Shown here: piece after piece, positions 26,340 to 35,941 of the stretch | Numbering within the stretch: the stretch's first letter is position 1 | Layout: every line of letters begins with the position of its first letter | From: Williamsia sp. 1135 | GTDB taxonomy: Bacteria; Actinomycetota; Actinomycetes; Mycobacteriales; Mycobacteriaceae | Direction: 5' to 3' | NCBI RefSeq assembly: GCF_002095395.1 | Contig: NZ_MJEI01000065.1 | Location: 1 to 45,717, forward strand | Length of the DNA stretch: 45,717 nt | Position numbers and translations under genes: made by a program | Notes under the pieces: model-generated | Told to the model about the DNA's origin: nothing | The model's database searches: none | The model's input: only the letters and a program-made list of their open reading frames with translations

Positions 26340-26387
26340 TATACACAGATGAAACATGAACTGCCCGCTGGTTCACATGCATGAAAC
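26340..26387 (+). promoter_or_regulatory. Two GlnR-like boxes upstream of amt
   Basis: TATAC-N6-GAAAC lies at 26340-26355 and TTCAC-N6-GAAAC at 26372-26387. Both fit the GlnR half-site pattern GTNAC-N6-GAAAC known from Streptomyces and mycobacteria. The two GAAAC elements are 32 bases apart, ten more than in the canonical 22-base pair, i.e. about one extra helical turn. Position 85-130 bases before amt suits activation of amt-glnB-glnD on nitrogen starvation. Confidence 0.55.
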
Positions 26388-26456
26388 ACCACAGCACCAC
26401 GAACGAAATCCCTGCCCGCCAATCTCTTTGAAGGCGCCGAGCCGTCGGCGCACTCT

Positions 26457-26463
26457 AGGAGGT
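26457..26463 (+). promoter_or_regulatory. Ribosome binding site that fixes the amt start
   Basis: AGGAGG at 26458-26462 and neighbouring bases lie eight to nine bases before GTG 26472. An ATG at 26356 upstream is in another frame and inside the operator region, so GTG 26472 is the start of amt. Confidence 0.7.
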
Positions 26464-26471
26464 TTCTTACA

Positions 26472-27827
26472 GTGGTTTTGGCACTGCCAGACGATGCGTT
26501 CGCGCCCTACGACGTCGGGGCCACCGCCTGGGTCCTGACGAGCGCCGCACTCGTGCTCTTCATGACTCCGGGACTGGCCTTCTTCTACGGTGGCCTCTCG
26601 CGACAGAAGTCCGTCCTCAACATGTTGATGATGTCCTTCGGCTCACTCGGAGTCGTCAGCATCATCTATGTGTTGTGGGGTTACTCGATGTCGTTCTCTT
26701 CGGCTCACACCGGAGAAAGTGACATCGCGGGCATCTTCGACAACCCGTTCTCGCTGTTCGGCTTGAACCAGCTGATGGAAACGATCCCGGATCCCGAGAA
26801 CCCAGACGAGGTCCTCAATGTCATCGGCGGCTTCGGTGATGTCCCGGCCATCGTGTGGGCCGGCTTCCAGCTGACGTTCGCGGTCATCACCGTGGCCCTC
26901 ATCTCGGGTGCGCTCGCCGAACGCGTCAAGTACTCGACCTGGCTGGTCTTCACCGGCATCTGGGCGACCTTGGTCTACTTCCCGCTCGCCCACATGGTGT
27001 GGGGTGGCGGTCTGCTGTCGAACAACGAGACCAGCTTCGCCTCCTGGATCTTCGGCACCGAAGACGTCGACGGCACGATGGTCGCGAAGGTCGCACCGAT
27101 CGACTTCGCCGGCGGCACCGTGGTCCACATCAACGCCGGTATGGCTGCGCTGGTCCTCGTGCTCATCATCGGTAAGCGCGTCGGATACGGCAGGACCGCT
27201 TATCGCCCGCACAATGTACCGTTCGTCATGCTCGGTGCCGCGATCCTGTGGTTCGGATGGTTCGGCTTCAACGTCGGTTCCGAAGGCACCGCAGACGCAC
27301 TCGCCGGCCTGGTCTGGATCAACACGACTGCTGCAACCGCCGCGGGTCTGATCGGCTGGCTCGTGGTGGAGAAGATCCGCGACAAGTCCGCCACCGGTGT
27401 CGGCGCGGCCTCGGGCATCGTGGCCGGTCTGGTCGCCATCACCCCCGCCTGTGGAGCGTTGACGCCGATCGGTTCGCTGATCCTCGGCGCTGTGGCCGGC
27501 GTGATCGCCGCAATCGCTGTCGGCTTCAAGTCCAAGTTCGGCTTCGACGATTCGCTCGACGTCGTCGGTGTCCACCTGGTCGCGGGCCTCTGGGGCACGA
27601 TCGGTATCGGCTTCCTGGCGTCGGAGACCGGCCTGTTCTACGGCGGCGGCGGTAAGCAGCTCGTCGTCCAGCTCGTGATCGCCCTCGTCGCAGTCGCGTT
27701 CACCGCGATCATGACCGCCATCATCGCGTTCGCTCTCAAGCCACTCGGCTGGCGGATCACCGCAGAGGATGAGGACACTGGTATTGATGAGACGGATCAC
27801 CGCGAAAGCGCGTACGACCTCGTTTAA
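26472..27827 (+). CDS. amt: Ammonium transporter Amt
   Basis: 451 residues with about eleven membrane helices, typical of Amt/MEP/Rh channels. Family landmarks include FMTPGLAFFYGGLSR near 35, the pore histidine segment GGTVVHINAGMAALVL, the second His in GVHLVAGLWGTIGIG, and a short cytoplasmic tail ending YDLV. It takes up ammonium/ammonia when nitrogen is scarce and is gated by the PII protein encoded 51 bases downstream. The N-terminal VLALPDDAFAPYDVGATAWV is short, without a long signal peptide. Confidence 0.95.
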   Translation: MVLALPDDAFAPYDVGATAWVLTSAALVLFMTPGLAFFYGGLSRQKSVLNMLMMSFGSLGVVSIIYVLWGYSMSFSSAHTGESDIAGIFDNPFSLFGLNQLMETIPDPENPDEVLNVIGGFGDVPAIVWAGFQLTFAVITVALISGALAERVKYSTWLVFTGIWATLVYFPLAHMVWGGGLLSNNETSFASWIFGTEDVDGTMVAKVAPIDFAGGTVVHINAGMAALVLVLIIGKRVGYGRTAYRPHNVPFVMLGAAILWFGWFGFNVGSEGTADALAGLVWINTTAATAAGLIGWLVVEKIRDKSATGVGAASGIVAGLVAITPACGALTPIGSLILGAVAGVIAAIAVGFKSKFGFDDSLDVVGVHLVAGLWGTIGIGFLASETGLFYGGGGKQLVVQLVIALVAVAFTAIMTAIIAFALKPLGWRITAEDEDTGIDETDHRESAYDLV

Positions 27828-28217
<390 letters not shown>

Positions 28218-28222
28218 CGACA

Positions 28223-30754
28223 GTGCCATTCGTACGTGGCGGTCGCGGTCCTGCATCCGAGGAGCCCTCGGGAGCAGGACCGCAGCCGTCTCATCTGACA
28301 CCGGCTGCCGCGACGGATCTGGTCACAGCACGCAAACAACTCCTACGCCGGACCGACGGCAACAAGCGGGTCGATGCGCCCGCGCTGCGCAGGGTTCTCG
28401 TCGACCTGCACGACTTCTGGCTCACCACCAAAGCCGCCGAGATCGGGATCAAACCCGGTAGCGGATTCGCCATCGTTGCCGTCGGCGGACTGGGCAGACA
28501 GGAATTGCTGCCCCATTCGGATCTCGATCTGATCCTGTTGCACGACGAGATGGATCCGGCGGTCGTCGCGGAGATCGCCGACCAGATCTGGTATCCGCTG
28601 TGGGACGCGCACATCAAACTCGACCACAGTGTGCGGACCGTGTCGCAGGCCCTACAGGTGGCCGCCACCGACATGACCGCGGCGCTCGGGTTGCTGGAGG
28701 CCCGCCACATCGCCGGGGACGAGGACCTGTCCAAACTGCTGATCGGTGGGATCCGTCAGCAGTGGCGTACCGACATCCGTTCGCGGTTCGGCGGACTCGT
28801 CGATCAGGCCCGCGATCGTTGGCGGCGCAGCGGCGACATCGCCCATCGCGCCGAACCCGATCTCAAGTACGGCCGGGGAGGGTTGCGCGATGTTCACATG
28901 CTCGATGCCCTCGCCGTGGCACAGCTGACCGATGGAATGGCTGCGCTCCGTCCGGATTCTCCCGGTGGTGGGCTTCGGCAGGCGTACACCCGCCTGCTCG
29001 ACGTGCGCACCGAACTACACCGGATCACCGGTCGACCCCGCGAGCAACTGCGTGCGCAGGACGCCGATGAGATCGGTGCCGCGCTGCGGATCGGCGATCG
29101 ATTCGACTTGGCCCGGACCATCAGTGACAGCGCGCGCACGATCAGTTACGCCGTGGAGGTTGGACTGCGTACATCGTCCAATTCGCTTCCGCGCAAGGGG
29201 CTTTCAAAGCTACGTCGCTCACCCATCCGGCGCCCTCTGGATGAAGGGGTTGTCGAGCACTTCGGTGAGGTCGTCCTCGCGCGTAACGCGCTGCCCAGCA
29301 AGGACCCAGGTCTGATCCTGCGGGTCGCTGCGGCATCGGCGCGGACCGGCCTGCCCATGGCGGCCTCCACCCTGGCCAGGCTGGCCGACTACGCGCCGGA
29401 GCTGCGGGAACCCTGGCCGATCGATGCGCTCAGTGACCTGCTGGTGCTGCTCGGCACCGGTGAACACATGATCGCGCCGATCGAGGCCCTCGACCGGACG
29501 GGCTTGTGGGGCAGGCTGATCCCCGAATGGGGTGCGATTCGAGACCTACCCCCACGCGATCCGATCCACACGTGGACAGTGGACCGCCATCTCGTGGAGA
29601 CCGCGGCCAACGCGGGTTCGATGACGACCAGGGTGTCACGTCCTGACCTGCTGGTCCTGGGCGCGCTGATCCATGACCTCGGGAAGGGGCGCGGCGCCGA
29701 CCACAGCGTCGTCGGTGCCGAGCTCGCCAATCAGGTGGGTAACCGCATCGGCCTGTGGCCCGAAGACGTGCAGATCCTGTCCAAGATGGTCCGCTATCAC
29801 CTGCTCCTGCCCGACGTCGCGACCAGGCGCGATCTGGACGATCCGGCGACCGTGCAGGGCGTGGTCGACACCCTCGGCGGTTCCCGTGTCCTACTGGAAT
29901 TGCTTGCCGCGCTTGCCGAAGCCGATTCCAAGGCGACCGGTCCCGGGGTCTGGGGCGATTGGAAGTCTTCACTGATCGGCGAACTGGTCCGCCGGTGTCT
30001 GCGGCTGATGGACGGCGGCGAGTTGGCCGATCCAGGGCCGCTGACGCCTGAACTGACCGCTCTGGCGGAAGCGGGCGGCGTCAGCGTCGACCTCGTGACG
30101 ACCGACAACCCGCACACCTTCGCAGTGACCATGATCGCGCCCGAACAGCCGGGTCTGCTCTCGCAGATGGCGGGGGTGCTCTCCTTGCGGGGCCTGCGGC
30201 TGCTGAGCGCGTCGGTACAGTCCCACGCGGGGAGCGCGGTCAACACGTTCCTGGTCTCACCGCTGTTCGGTGAACCATCGGAGTCCGGCCTCCTGCGGCA
30301 GCAACTGATCCAGGCGCTGGAGGGCAACATCGACGTGATCGCCCGGCTCGACGCCCGTGAGCGGGAGTCACAGCTCCCGGTCGCACCGGGGCCGGGCGGA
30401 GAGAACTCTCAGGGGCCGGCGGTGCCGGCATTGTTCGCCCAGGCCCCACCGCGGGTCCTGTGGTTCGACGGATACGACGACGACAGGGTGATCCTGGAAC
30501 TGCGCGCGGGCGACCGTGTCGGCCTGCTGGCCCGGGTCAGTGCGGTGCTCGAGCAGCATCGGGTCTTCATCACGTGGGCGAAGGTCTCCACATTGGGCGG
30601 ATCGGTGGTCGATTCATTCTGCGTCAGCCTGCCCGGGGATGGTCCGCAGACGCGCGACCAGCTCGAAGAGGCGATCCTGGCGGTGGTACCACCCCCTGCG
30701 CCACCCCGGGAACCAGAGGAGGACACCGGTAAATCCGGCGTCCCGATAGGCTAG
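28223..30754 (+). CDS. glnD: PII nucleotidyltransferase GlnD
   Basis: About 843 residues from GTG 28223, 5 bases after glnB, with no separate ribosome binding site, suggesting coupling. Domains in order: nucleotidyltransferase (GGLGRQELLPHSDLDLILLH, the metal-binding Asp-x-Asp), helical linker, HD hydrolase (LVLGALIHDLGKGRGADHSV near 490), and two ACT domains for glutamine sensing (TMIAPEQPGLLSQMAGVLS and LRAGDRVGLLARVSAVLEQH). It adds or removes the nucleotide on PII Tyr51. Ends 4 bases before ffh. Confidence 0.94.
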   Translation: MPFVRGGRGPASEEPSGAGPQPSHLTPAAATDLVTARKQLLRRTDGNKRVDAPALRRVLVDLHDFWLTTKAAEIGIKPGSGFAIVAVGGLGRQELLPHSDLDLILLHDEMDPAVVAEIADQIWYPLWDAHIKLDHSVRTVSQALQVAATDMTAALGLLEARHIAGDEDLSKLLIGGIRQQWRTDIRSRFGGLVDQARDRWRRSGDIAHRAEPDLKYGRGGLRDVHMLDALAVAQLTDGMAALRPDSPGGGLRQAYTRLLDVRTELHRITGRPREQLRAQDADEIGAALRIGDRFDLARTISDSARTISYAVEVGLRTSSNSLPRKGLSKLRRSPIRRPLDEGVVEHFGEVVLARNALPSKDPGLILRVAAASARTGLPMAASTLARLADYAPELREPWPIDALSDLLVLLGTGEHMIAPIEALDRTGLWGRLIPEWGAIRDLPPRDPIHTWTVDRHLVETAANAGSMTTRVSRPDLLVLGALIHDLGKGRGADHSVVGAELANQVGNRIGLWPEDVQILSKMVRYHLLLPDVATRRDLDDPATVQGVVDTLGGSRVLLELLAALAEADSKATGPGVWGDWKSSLIGELVRRCLRLMDGGELADPGPLTPELTALAEAGGVSVDLVTTDNPHTFAVTMIAPEQPGLLSQMAGVLSLRGLRLLSASVQSHAGSAVNTFLVSPLFGEPSESGLLRQQLIQALEGNIDVIARLDARERESQLPVAPGPGGENSQGPAVPALFAQAPPRVLWFDGYDDDRVILELRAGDRVGLLARVSAVLEQHRVFITWAKVSTLGGSVVDSFCVSLPGDGPQTRDQLEEAILAVVPPPAPPREPEEDTGKSGVPIG

Positions 30755-30758
30755 GGGA

Positions 30759-32339
30759 ATGTTCGACTCCCTCTCAGGCCGGTTGGCCGGTGTCCTGACC
30801 GATCTGCGCGGCAAGGGCAAGCTGTCCGATGCCGATATCGACCGCACCTGCCGCGAGATCCGTCTCGCCCTACTCGAGGCCGACGTCTCGCTGACCGTCG
30901 TCCGCGGTTTCATCGCCAGGATCAAGGAACGTGCCAAGGGCGCAGAGGTGTCGGGGGCACTCAACCCCGCACAGCAGGTCGTCAAGATCGTCAACGAAGA
31001 GCTCGTCGGGATTCTCGGCGGCGAGACCCGGCGGATCCAGTTCGCGAAGACGCCGCCGACGGTCATCATGCTCGCCGGTCTGCAGGGTGCCGGTAAGACC
31101 ACCCTCGCGGGCAAGCTCGCGGCCTGGCTGAAGAAGCAGGGTCATACCCCGATCCTGGTGGCATGTGACCTGCAGCGACCGGGTGCTGTCAGTCAGCTCC
31201 AGATCGTCGGTGAGCGGGCCGGCGTCCCGGTCTTCGCGCCAAACCCGGGCACGAGCGTGGGCGGCACCGGCGAGCTCGGCGTCTCGGGTTCCGAGGGCGC
31301 GGGCAGTCTGGCCGAACCCATCGAGGTCGCGAGATCCGGTGTGGCCGAGGCGAGGTCCAAGCACCACGACGTCGTGATCGTGGACACTGCCGGTCGCCTC
31401 GGTATCGACGAAGAACTCATGGCCCAGGCCAAGGGCATCCGTGACGCAGTCGAGCCCGACGAGGTGCTCTTCGTCCTCGACGCGATGATCGGTCAGGACG
31501 CCGTGGCGACGGCGGAAGCATTCGCCCAGGGTGTCGATTTCACCGGTGTGGTCCTGACCAAGCTCGACGGCGACGCACGTGGCGGTGCCGCGCTCTCGGT
31601 GCGCGAGATCACCGGCCGTCCGATCATGTTCGCGTCCACGGGCGAGAAGCTCGAGGACTTCGACGTCTTCCACCCCGACCGGATGTCGAGTCGCATCCTC
31701 GGGATGGGCGACGTACTGAGCCTGATCGAGCAAGCCGAAACGCACTGGGACGTCCAGCAGGCCGAGGCGGCCGCGAACAAGATCACCCAGGGTGAGCTGA
31801 CTCTCGAGGACTTCCTCGAGCAGATGCTCATGATCCGCAAGATGGGGCCGATCGGGAACCTGCTGGGGATGTTGCCGGGCGCGGCGGGCATGAAAGACGC
31901 CTTGTCCCAGGTCGATGACAAGCAGCTCGACAAGGTCCAGGCGATCATCCGCGGTATGACCCCGGCAGAGCGTGAGAATCCGAAAATCATCAACGGGTCG
32001 CGTCGTGCTCGCATCGCCAACGGTTCAGGCGTGACGGTGAGCGACGTCAATCAGCTCGTCGACCGCTTCTTCGACGCGCGAAAGATGATGTCGCAGATGG
32101 CCGGCCGTATGGGCATGCCGGGTGGTCGCAAGAACAATCGCAAAAAGGGCGGCAAGAAGGGCAAGAAGGGTGGGCGCGGGCCTACGCCTCCGAAGGTGCG
32201 GGGCGGGTTCCCCGGGATGCCTGGTGGTATGCCCGCCGGCTTCCCCGACCTGTCGAACATGCCTGCCGGGCTTGACCAGATTCCGCCCGGCCTCGAGGGT
32301 ATCGACGTGAGCCAGTTCCAGCGGCCGAAGAAGAAGTAG
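30759..32339 (+). CDS. ffh: Signal recognition particle GTPase Ffh
   Basis: 526 residues: N domain, G domain (G1 GLQGAGKTTLAGKLA, VACDLQRPGAVSQLQIV, G3 VIVDTAGRLGID, G4 TKLDGDARGG) and a Met-rich M domain (EQMLMIRKMGPIGNLLGMLP, MMSQMAGRMGMPGG) that binds SRP RNA and signal peptides. It has an unusual Gly/Ser-rich insertion between FAPNPGTSVGG and EPIEVARSGV, roughly residues 165-185, where most Ffh proteins have only a few residues. The basic and Gly/Met/Pro-rich tail after residue 450 is common in actinobacteria. Confidence 0.96.
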   Translation: MFDSLSGRLAGVLTDLRGKGKLSDADIDRTCREIRLALLEADVSLTVVRGFIARIKERAKGAEVSGALNPAQQVVKIVNEELVGILGGETRRIQFAKTPPTVIMLAGLQGAGKTTLAGKLAAWLKKQGHTPILVACDLQRPGAVSQLQIVGERAGVPVFAPNPGTSVGGTGELGVSGSEGAGSLAEPIEVARSGVAEARSKHHDVVIVDTAGRLGIDEELMAQAKGIRDAVEPDEVLFVLDAMIGQDAVATAEAFAQGVDFTGVVLTKLDGDARGGAALSVREITGRPIMFASTGEKLEDFDVFHPDRMSSRILGMGDVLSLIEQAETHWDVQQAEAAANKITQGELTLEDFLEQMLMIRKMGPIGNLLGMLPGAAGMKDALSQVDDKQLDKVQAIIRGMTPAERENPKIINGSRRARIANGSGVTVSDVNQLVDRFFDARKMMSQMAGRMGMPGGRKNNRKKGGKKGKKGGRGPTPPKVRGGFPGMPGGMPAGFPDLSNMPAGLDQIPPGLEGIDVSQFQRPKKK

Positions 32340-32354
32340 GGGCGGTCGCGGTCG

Positions 32355-33431
32355 ATGAGCCTGTCGCAGCTGCACTTTCGTGGATTGGCGGTCGGGTCGG
32401 GTGAACCCGTCGAGTTCTGGGTCGATGATGGTGTCATCACCCGCGAGCCCATCACGGGCGCCGACACGGTCACCGACGGTGGCTGGATCATGCCGGGGTT
32501 GGTGGACGCGCACAACCACGTCGGCATCGCACCCGGGCTCGGCGTCACGATCGAGCAGGCCCGGGCGTTCGCCCACCAGGACCTACGAGCAGGTGCGACG
32601 CTGATCCGTGAGGTCGGGTCGCCGGTCGACACCCACCCACTCGACGACGATGCCGGAGGCCCCCGATTCATCCGGGCGGGCAAACACATCGCCCGTCCGA
32701 AGCGGTACATACGCGACTACGGCGTCGACCTGGACGAGGTCACCGACCTTCCCGCCGAGGTCGCGCGGCAGGCCCAGGCAGGCGACGGCTGGGTCAAGCT
32801 GGTGGGGGACTGGATCGACCGGGACACCGGGGATCTGTCTCCACTGTGGCCGGACAATGTTCTCCGCGAGGCCATCTCGGTGGCCCACCAGCTCGGTGTC
32901 AAGGTGACCGCGCACGTGTTCGGCACAGAGGCCCTCTACGGGCTGATCAACGCCGGGATCGATTGCATCGAGCACGGCACCGGCCTGAACGACGAACTCA
33001 TCGCGATCATGGCTGCCCAGAGGATCGGGTTGGTGCCGACGTTGATCCAGGTCGAGAACTTCCCGTCGATCGCCGACGGGGCGGACCGTTTCCCCGCCTA
33101 TCAGCAGCACATGCGCAAGCTGCACGCAGACGCGCCGAGCACCTTCGCCGCCGCGATCGAGGCGGGGGTGGACGTCTACGCAGGGACGGATGCAGGCGGA
33201 TTCGTCGAACACGGTCGCATCGTCGACGAGATCATCGCGCTGGCGGGCATCGGGCTAGGTCCGGGGCAGGCACTGGACGCAGCGTGCAGCTCTGCTCGTG
33301 AGTGGCTGGGGGCGGGAGGCCTGAGCGACGGTGATCGCGCGGACGTGCTCGTGCTGCGCGACGACCCCGCAAAGGACCTGTCCATCTTGCGGTCCCCGGC
33401 CGCGATCGTCTGCGGCGGGCACCTCGTCTGA
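32355..33431 (+). CDS. Metal-dependent amidohydrolase
   Basis: 358 residues of the amidohydrolase superfamily (imidazolonepropionase-like). Metal-binding and catalytic signs: VDAHNHVGIAPG (the first His pair), GWVKLVGDW (candidate bridging Lys), VTAHVFG (His), CIEHGTGL (His) and YAGTDAGG (Asp). The substrate cannot be deduced. It is the positional counterpart of Rv2915c, next to ffh in M. tuberculosis, and begins 15 bases after ffh, so it is probably cotranscribed. Cytoplasmic: no signal peptide. Confidence 0.88.
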   Translation: MSLSQLHFRGLAVGSGEPVEFWVDDGVITREPITGADTVTDGGWIMPGLVDAHNHVGIAPGLGVTIEQARAFAHQDLRAGATLIREVGSPVDTHPLDDDAGGPRFIRAGKHIARPKRYIRDYGVDLDEVTDLPAEVARQAQAGDGWVKLVGDWIDRDTGDLSPLWPDNVLREAISVAHQLGVKVTAHVFGTEALYGLINAGIDCIEHGTGLNDELIAIMAAQRIGLVPTLIQVENFPSIADGADRFPAYQQHMRKLHADAPSTFAAAIEAGVDVYAGTDAGGFVEHGRIVDEIIALAGIGLGPGQALDAACSSAREWLGAGGLSDGDRADVLVLRDDPAKDLSILRSPAAIVCGGHLV

Positions 33432-33437
33432 GATTCT

Positions 33438-34010
33438 TCAGGTGTTGGTGCGGACATGAGCGCGCTCGCCCTGGGTTCCGTAGAGGCAGAGAACTTCTGC
33501 CTCTCCCGGTCCGACGGCCGCAATCCAATGCGGCACATGGGTATCGAACTCGACCACCTCTCCCGGCAGCAGGGTCAGATCCTGGTCGCCGAGAAGTAGT
33601 CGGACGCGACCGGACAGCACGTACAGCCACTCATAGCCCTCGTGGACCTTCAGTTCGGGCTCGACGGGGTCCTGCGGTGGCATGATCTGCTTGAACGCCT
33701 GGATCCCACCCGGGCGCCGCGTCAGCGGGATGAAGACACGGCCGTGCCGGCGGATGGGGCGCATGTGGATGCGGGGGTCGCCGGTGGCCGGGGCGCCGAC
33801 GAGTTCGTCGAGCGGGAAGCCGTAGGCCTTCGCGAGTGGCAGTAGCAACTCCAAGGTCGGTTTCCGGCCACCCGATTCGAGCCGCGACAGCGTGCTCTCG
33901 GAGATGCCTGTGCTCTCCGCCAGCTCGGCGAGGGTGATCTCCCGTTCGCGGCGCAGGGCGCGAAGCCGCGGCCCGACGGCGTTGAGGGTGTCGTGCAGCT
34001 CGTCGTCCAT
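33438..34010 (-). CDS. XRE-family regulator with cupin sensor
   Basis: 190 residues. An N-terminal helix-turn-helix (LRALRREREITLAELAESTG, ISESTLSRLESGGRKP) is joined to a C-terminal cupin barrel (VHEGYEWLYVLSGRVRLLLG, LTLLPGEVVEFDTHVPHWI). Such proteins repress or activate adjacent genes in response to a small ligand bound in the cupin. It is divergent from the flavin reductase at 34088, and the 77-base gap holds a perfect palindrome, which makes local autoregulation likely. Confidence 0.9.
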   Translation of the reverse strand: MDDELHDTLNAVGPRLRALRREREITLAELAESTGISESTLSRLESGGRKPTLELLLPLAKAYGFPLDELVGAPATGDPRIHMRPIRRHGRVFIPLTRRPGGIQAFKQIMPPQDPVEPELKVHEGYEWLYVLSGRVRLLLGDQDLTLLPGEVVEFDTHVPHWIAAVGPGEAEVLCLYGTQGERAHVRTNT

Positions 34011-34039
34011 GGGATGCAGTGTGCCAGAATTTGCTGAAT

Positions 34040-34057
34040 CGGCAAGTAAACTTGCCG
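34040..34057. promoter_or_regulatory. Palindromic operator in divergent promoter region
   Basis: CGGCAAGTAAACTTGCCG: seven-base perfect arms around a 4-base centre, midway between the regulator and the flavin reductase genes. Best guess is the binding site of the XRE-cupin regulator. Confidence 0.6.
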
Positions 34058-34087
34058 TGCTGTGGGTTCGGGCGGCACAGTGAACTC

Positions 34088-35056
34088 ATGACGCAGCAGC
34101 AGCAGCAAGCAACGTACGACGCAATCGTGATCGGTGGCGGGTCCGCGGGCCTGAGTGGGGCGGTGATGTTGGGCCGTTCGCGGCGGTCGGTGCTCGTCAT
34201 CGACGGTGGGCAACCTCGGAATGCACCCGCCGACGGTGTGCACGGATTCCTGACCCGCGACGGGTTGCCGCCCGCCGAACTCGTCGCCATCGGGCGCGAC
34301 GAGGCGAAGAGTTATGGCGCCCAGATCCTCGACGACGAGGTGGTCGGTGTCGACGGCGACGTCGGCACCGGGTTCACCGTGAGGACCGCAGGGGGTGTCA
34401 CTGTCGGAGCACGACGACTGTTGGTGACCACCGGATTGGTCGATGAGTTGCCCGACATCCCGGGGTTGGCCGACCGCTGGGGCAAGGACCTGCTGCACTG
34501 CCCCTACTGCCACGGCTGGGTAGTGCGCGATCAGGCCATCGGGATCCTGGGAGTGAACGCCATGTCCCTACACCAGGCCCAGATGTTCCGGCAGCTCAGC
34601 AAGGACATCGTGCTGTTCCACAACGATGAGTTGCGGCTCACCGACGATGAACGCACGCAGCTGACCGCGCGCGGGATACGCCTCGTCGAGGGCAAGGTCG
34701 CGGCGGTGAGAACCGAGAGCGATGCCATCACCGGGGTCGTGCTCGCCGACGGCACGTTCGTCGGGCGCCAAGCGCTGACGGTCACGCCCCGATTCGTCGC
34801 CCGTGCAGCATTCCTTGCGGACCTGGGGCTGCAGCCGGTGCAGCATCCGATGGGCGTCGGCGAATACATCCCGGCCGACGAGACCGGGCTGACCGCGGTT
34901 CCTGGTGTGTGGGCAGCAGGCAACGTCAGCAACCTGATGGCCCAGGTCGGCGCAGCTGCTGCTGCCGGTGCGATGGCCGGCGCCCACATCAACGGGGATC
35001 TGATCGCAGCGGAGACCCGTATCGCAGTCGCAGAACTCTCTGCATCCGCCTCGTGA
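34088..35056 (+). CDS. Thioredoxin-reductase-like FAD oxidoreductase
   Basis: About 322 residues from ATG 34088; an in-frame GTG at 34021 would begin inside the promoter and is unlikely. FAD-binding AIVIGGGSAGLSGAVMLG at the N-terminus, a redox Cys pair in LHCPYCHGWVV, an NAD(P)-binding stretch (QAIGILGVNAMS) with the usual GxGxxA poorly kept, and the second FAD motif GVWAAGNVSNLMAQ. This group of class II flavin disulfide reductase relatives often lacks thioredoxin as a partner. Substrate unknown. Divergent from its likely regulator. Confidence 0.85.
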   Translation: MTQQQQQATYDAIVIGGGSAGLSGAVMLGRSRRSVLVIDGGQPRNAPADGVHGFLTRDGLPPAELVAIGRDEAKSYGAQILDDEVVGVDGDVGTGFTVRTAGGVTVGARRLLVTTGLVDELPDIPGLADRWGKDLLHCPYCHGWVVRDQAIGILGVNAMSLHQAQMFRQLSKDIVLFHNDELRLTDDERTQLTARGIRLVEGKVAAVRTESDAITGVVLADGTFVGRQALTVTPRFVARAAFLADLGLQPVQHPMGVGEYIPADETGLTAVPGVWAAGNVSNLMAQVGAAAAAGAMAGAHINGDLIAAETRIAVAELSASAS

Positions 35057-35213
35057 TTTCTGTCGGGAGGGCACTCTCTGGCACAATGGCTCCCTGGTTC
35101 GCCGGACCCGGCCACGTGCCGACCGGCGGTCACACCACCTCAACAGCAAAACCGGGCGCTCCGACTCTTGGAACGTCGCCGAATTGCACTGTGACCATAG
35201 AAGGAAGTAACTC
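35057..35213. other. Upstream region of the rpsP operon
   Basis: 157 bases without a gene. AAGGAAG at 35201-35207 serves as the rpsP ribosome binding site. TGGCACAATGGC (35077-35088) could include a -10 element, but I cannot place a -35 with confidence. Confidence 0.35.
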
Positions 35214-35675
35214 GTGTCTGTCAAGATCAAGCTCACCCGCCTCGGCAAGATCCGTAACCCCCAGTACCGGATCGTCGTCGCCGACGCCCGCACCCGTCGT
35301 AACGGCCGGGCAATCGAAACCATCGGTCGTTACCACCCCAAAGAAGAGCCCAGCCTGATCGAGATCGACTCCGATCGCGCGCAGTACTGGCTCGGTGTCG
35401 GCGCACAGCCGACCGAGCCCGTCGCGGCACTGCTGAAGATCACCGGTGACTGGCAGAAGCACAAGGGCCTGCCGGGCGCCGAGGGAACCCTGCGTGTCGC
35501 AGAGCCCAAGCCGTCGAAGCAGGACCTGTTCAACGCTGCGCTCGCCGCTGCCGACAACGCTCCCGCCGGCGAAGCCGTCACCCCGAAGAAGAAGGCTGCC
35601 AAGAAGGCAGAAGATGCACCGAAGGCCGACGAGCCTGCTGCCGAGGCCCCCGCAGCTGAGGTCGCCGACAAGTGA
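35214..35675 (+). CDS. rpsP: 30S ribosomal protein S16
   Basis: 153 residues from GTG 35214. The S16 domain is the first 85 or so residues ([40 protein letters not shown]). The rest is an Ala/Lys/Glu-rich tail ([20 protein letters not shown]), a common actinobacterial extension. First gene of the rpsP-KH-rimM-trmD operon. Confidence 0.96.
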   Translation: MSVKIKLTRLGKIRNPQYRIVVADARTRRNGRAIETIGRYHPKEEPSLIEIDSDRAQYWLGVGAQPTEPVAALLKITGDWQKHKGLPGAEGTLRVAEPKPSKQDLFNAALAAADNAPAGEAVTPKKKAAKKAEDAPKADEPAAEAPAAEVADK

Positions 35676-35914
35676 GCGTCGTCGTCGCTGACGCCGTCGA
35701 GCATCTCGTCCGCGGCATCGTCGCCAACCCCGACGACGTCCGCGTCGAGCTGGTAACCGGCCGACGGGGCCGCTTCGTCGAGGTGCATGTCAACCCGGAA
35801 GACCTCGGTAAGGTCATCGGCCGCAACGGCCGCACGGCCACTGCGCTGCGCACCCTCGTCACCGGAATCGGTGGCCGCGGGGTCCGGGTCGACATCGTCG
35901 ACACCGACCGCTGA
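35672..35914 (+). CDS. KH-domain RNA-binding protein
   Basis: 80 residues, GTG start overlapping the rpsP stop (GTGA). A single KH domain with the GxxG loop in [16 protein letters not shown]. It is the counterpart of Rv2908c (YlqC/KhpA family). KhpA proteins bind structured RNA, often with KhpB, and its place between S16 and RimM supports a role in ribosome or RNA metabolism. Confidence 0.93.
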   Translation: MSVVVADAVEHLVRGIVANPDDVRVELVTGRRGRFVEVHVNPEDLGKVIGRNGRTATALRTLVTGIGGRGVRVDIVDTDR

Positions 35915-35941
35915 TCGCACCGCAGAACAAGGCGCTCACAG

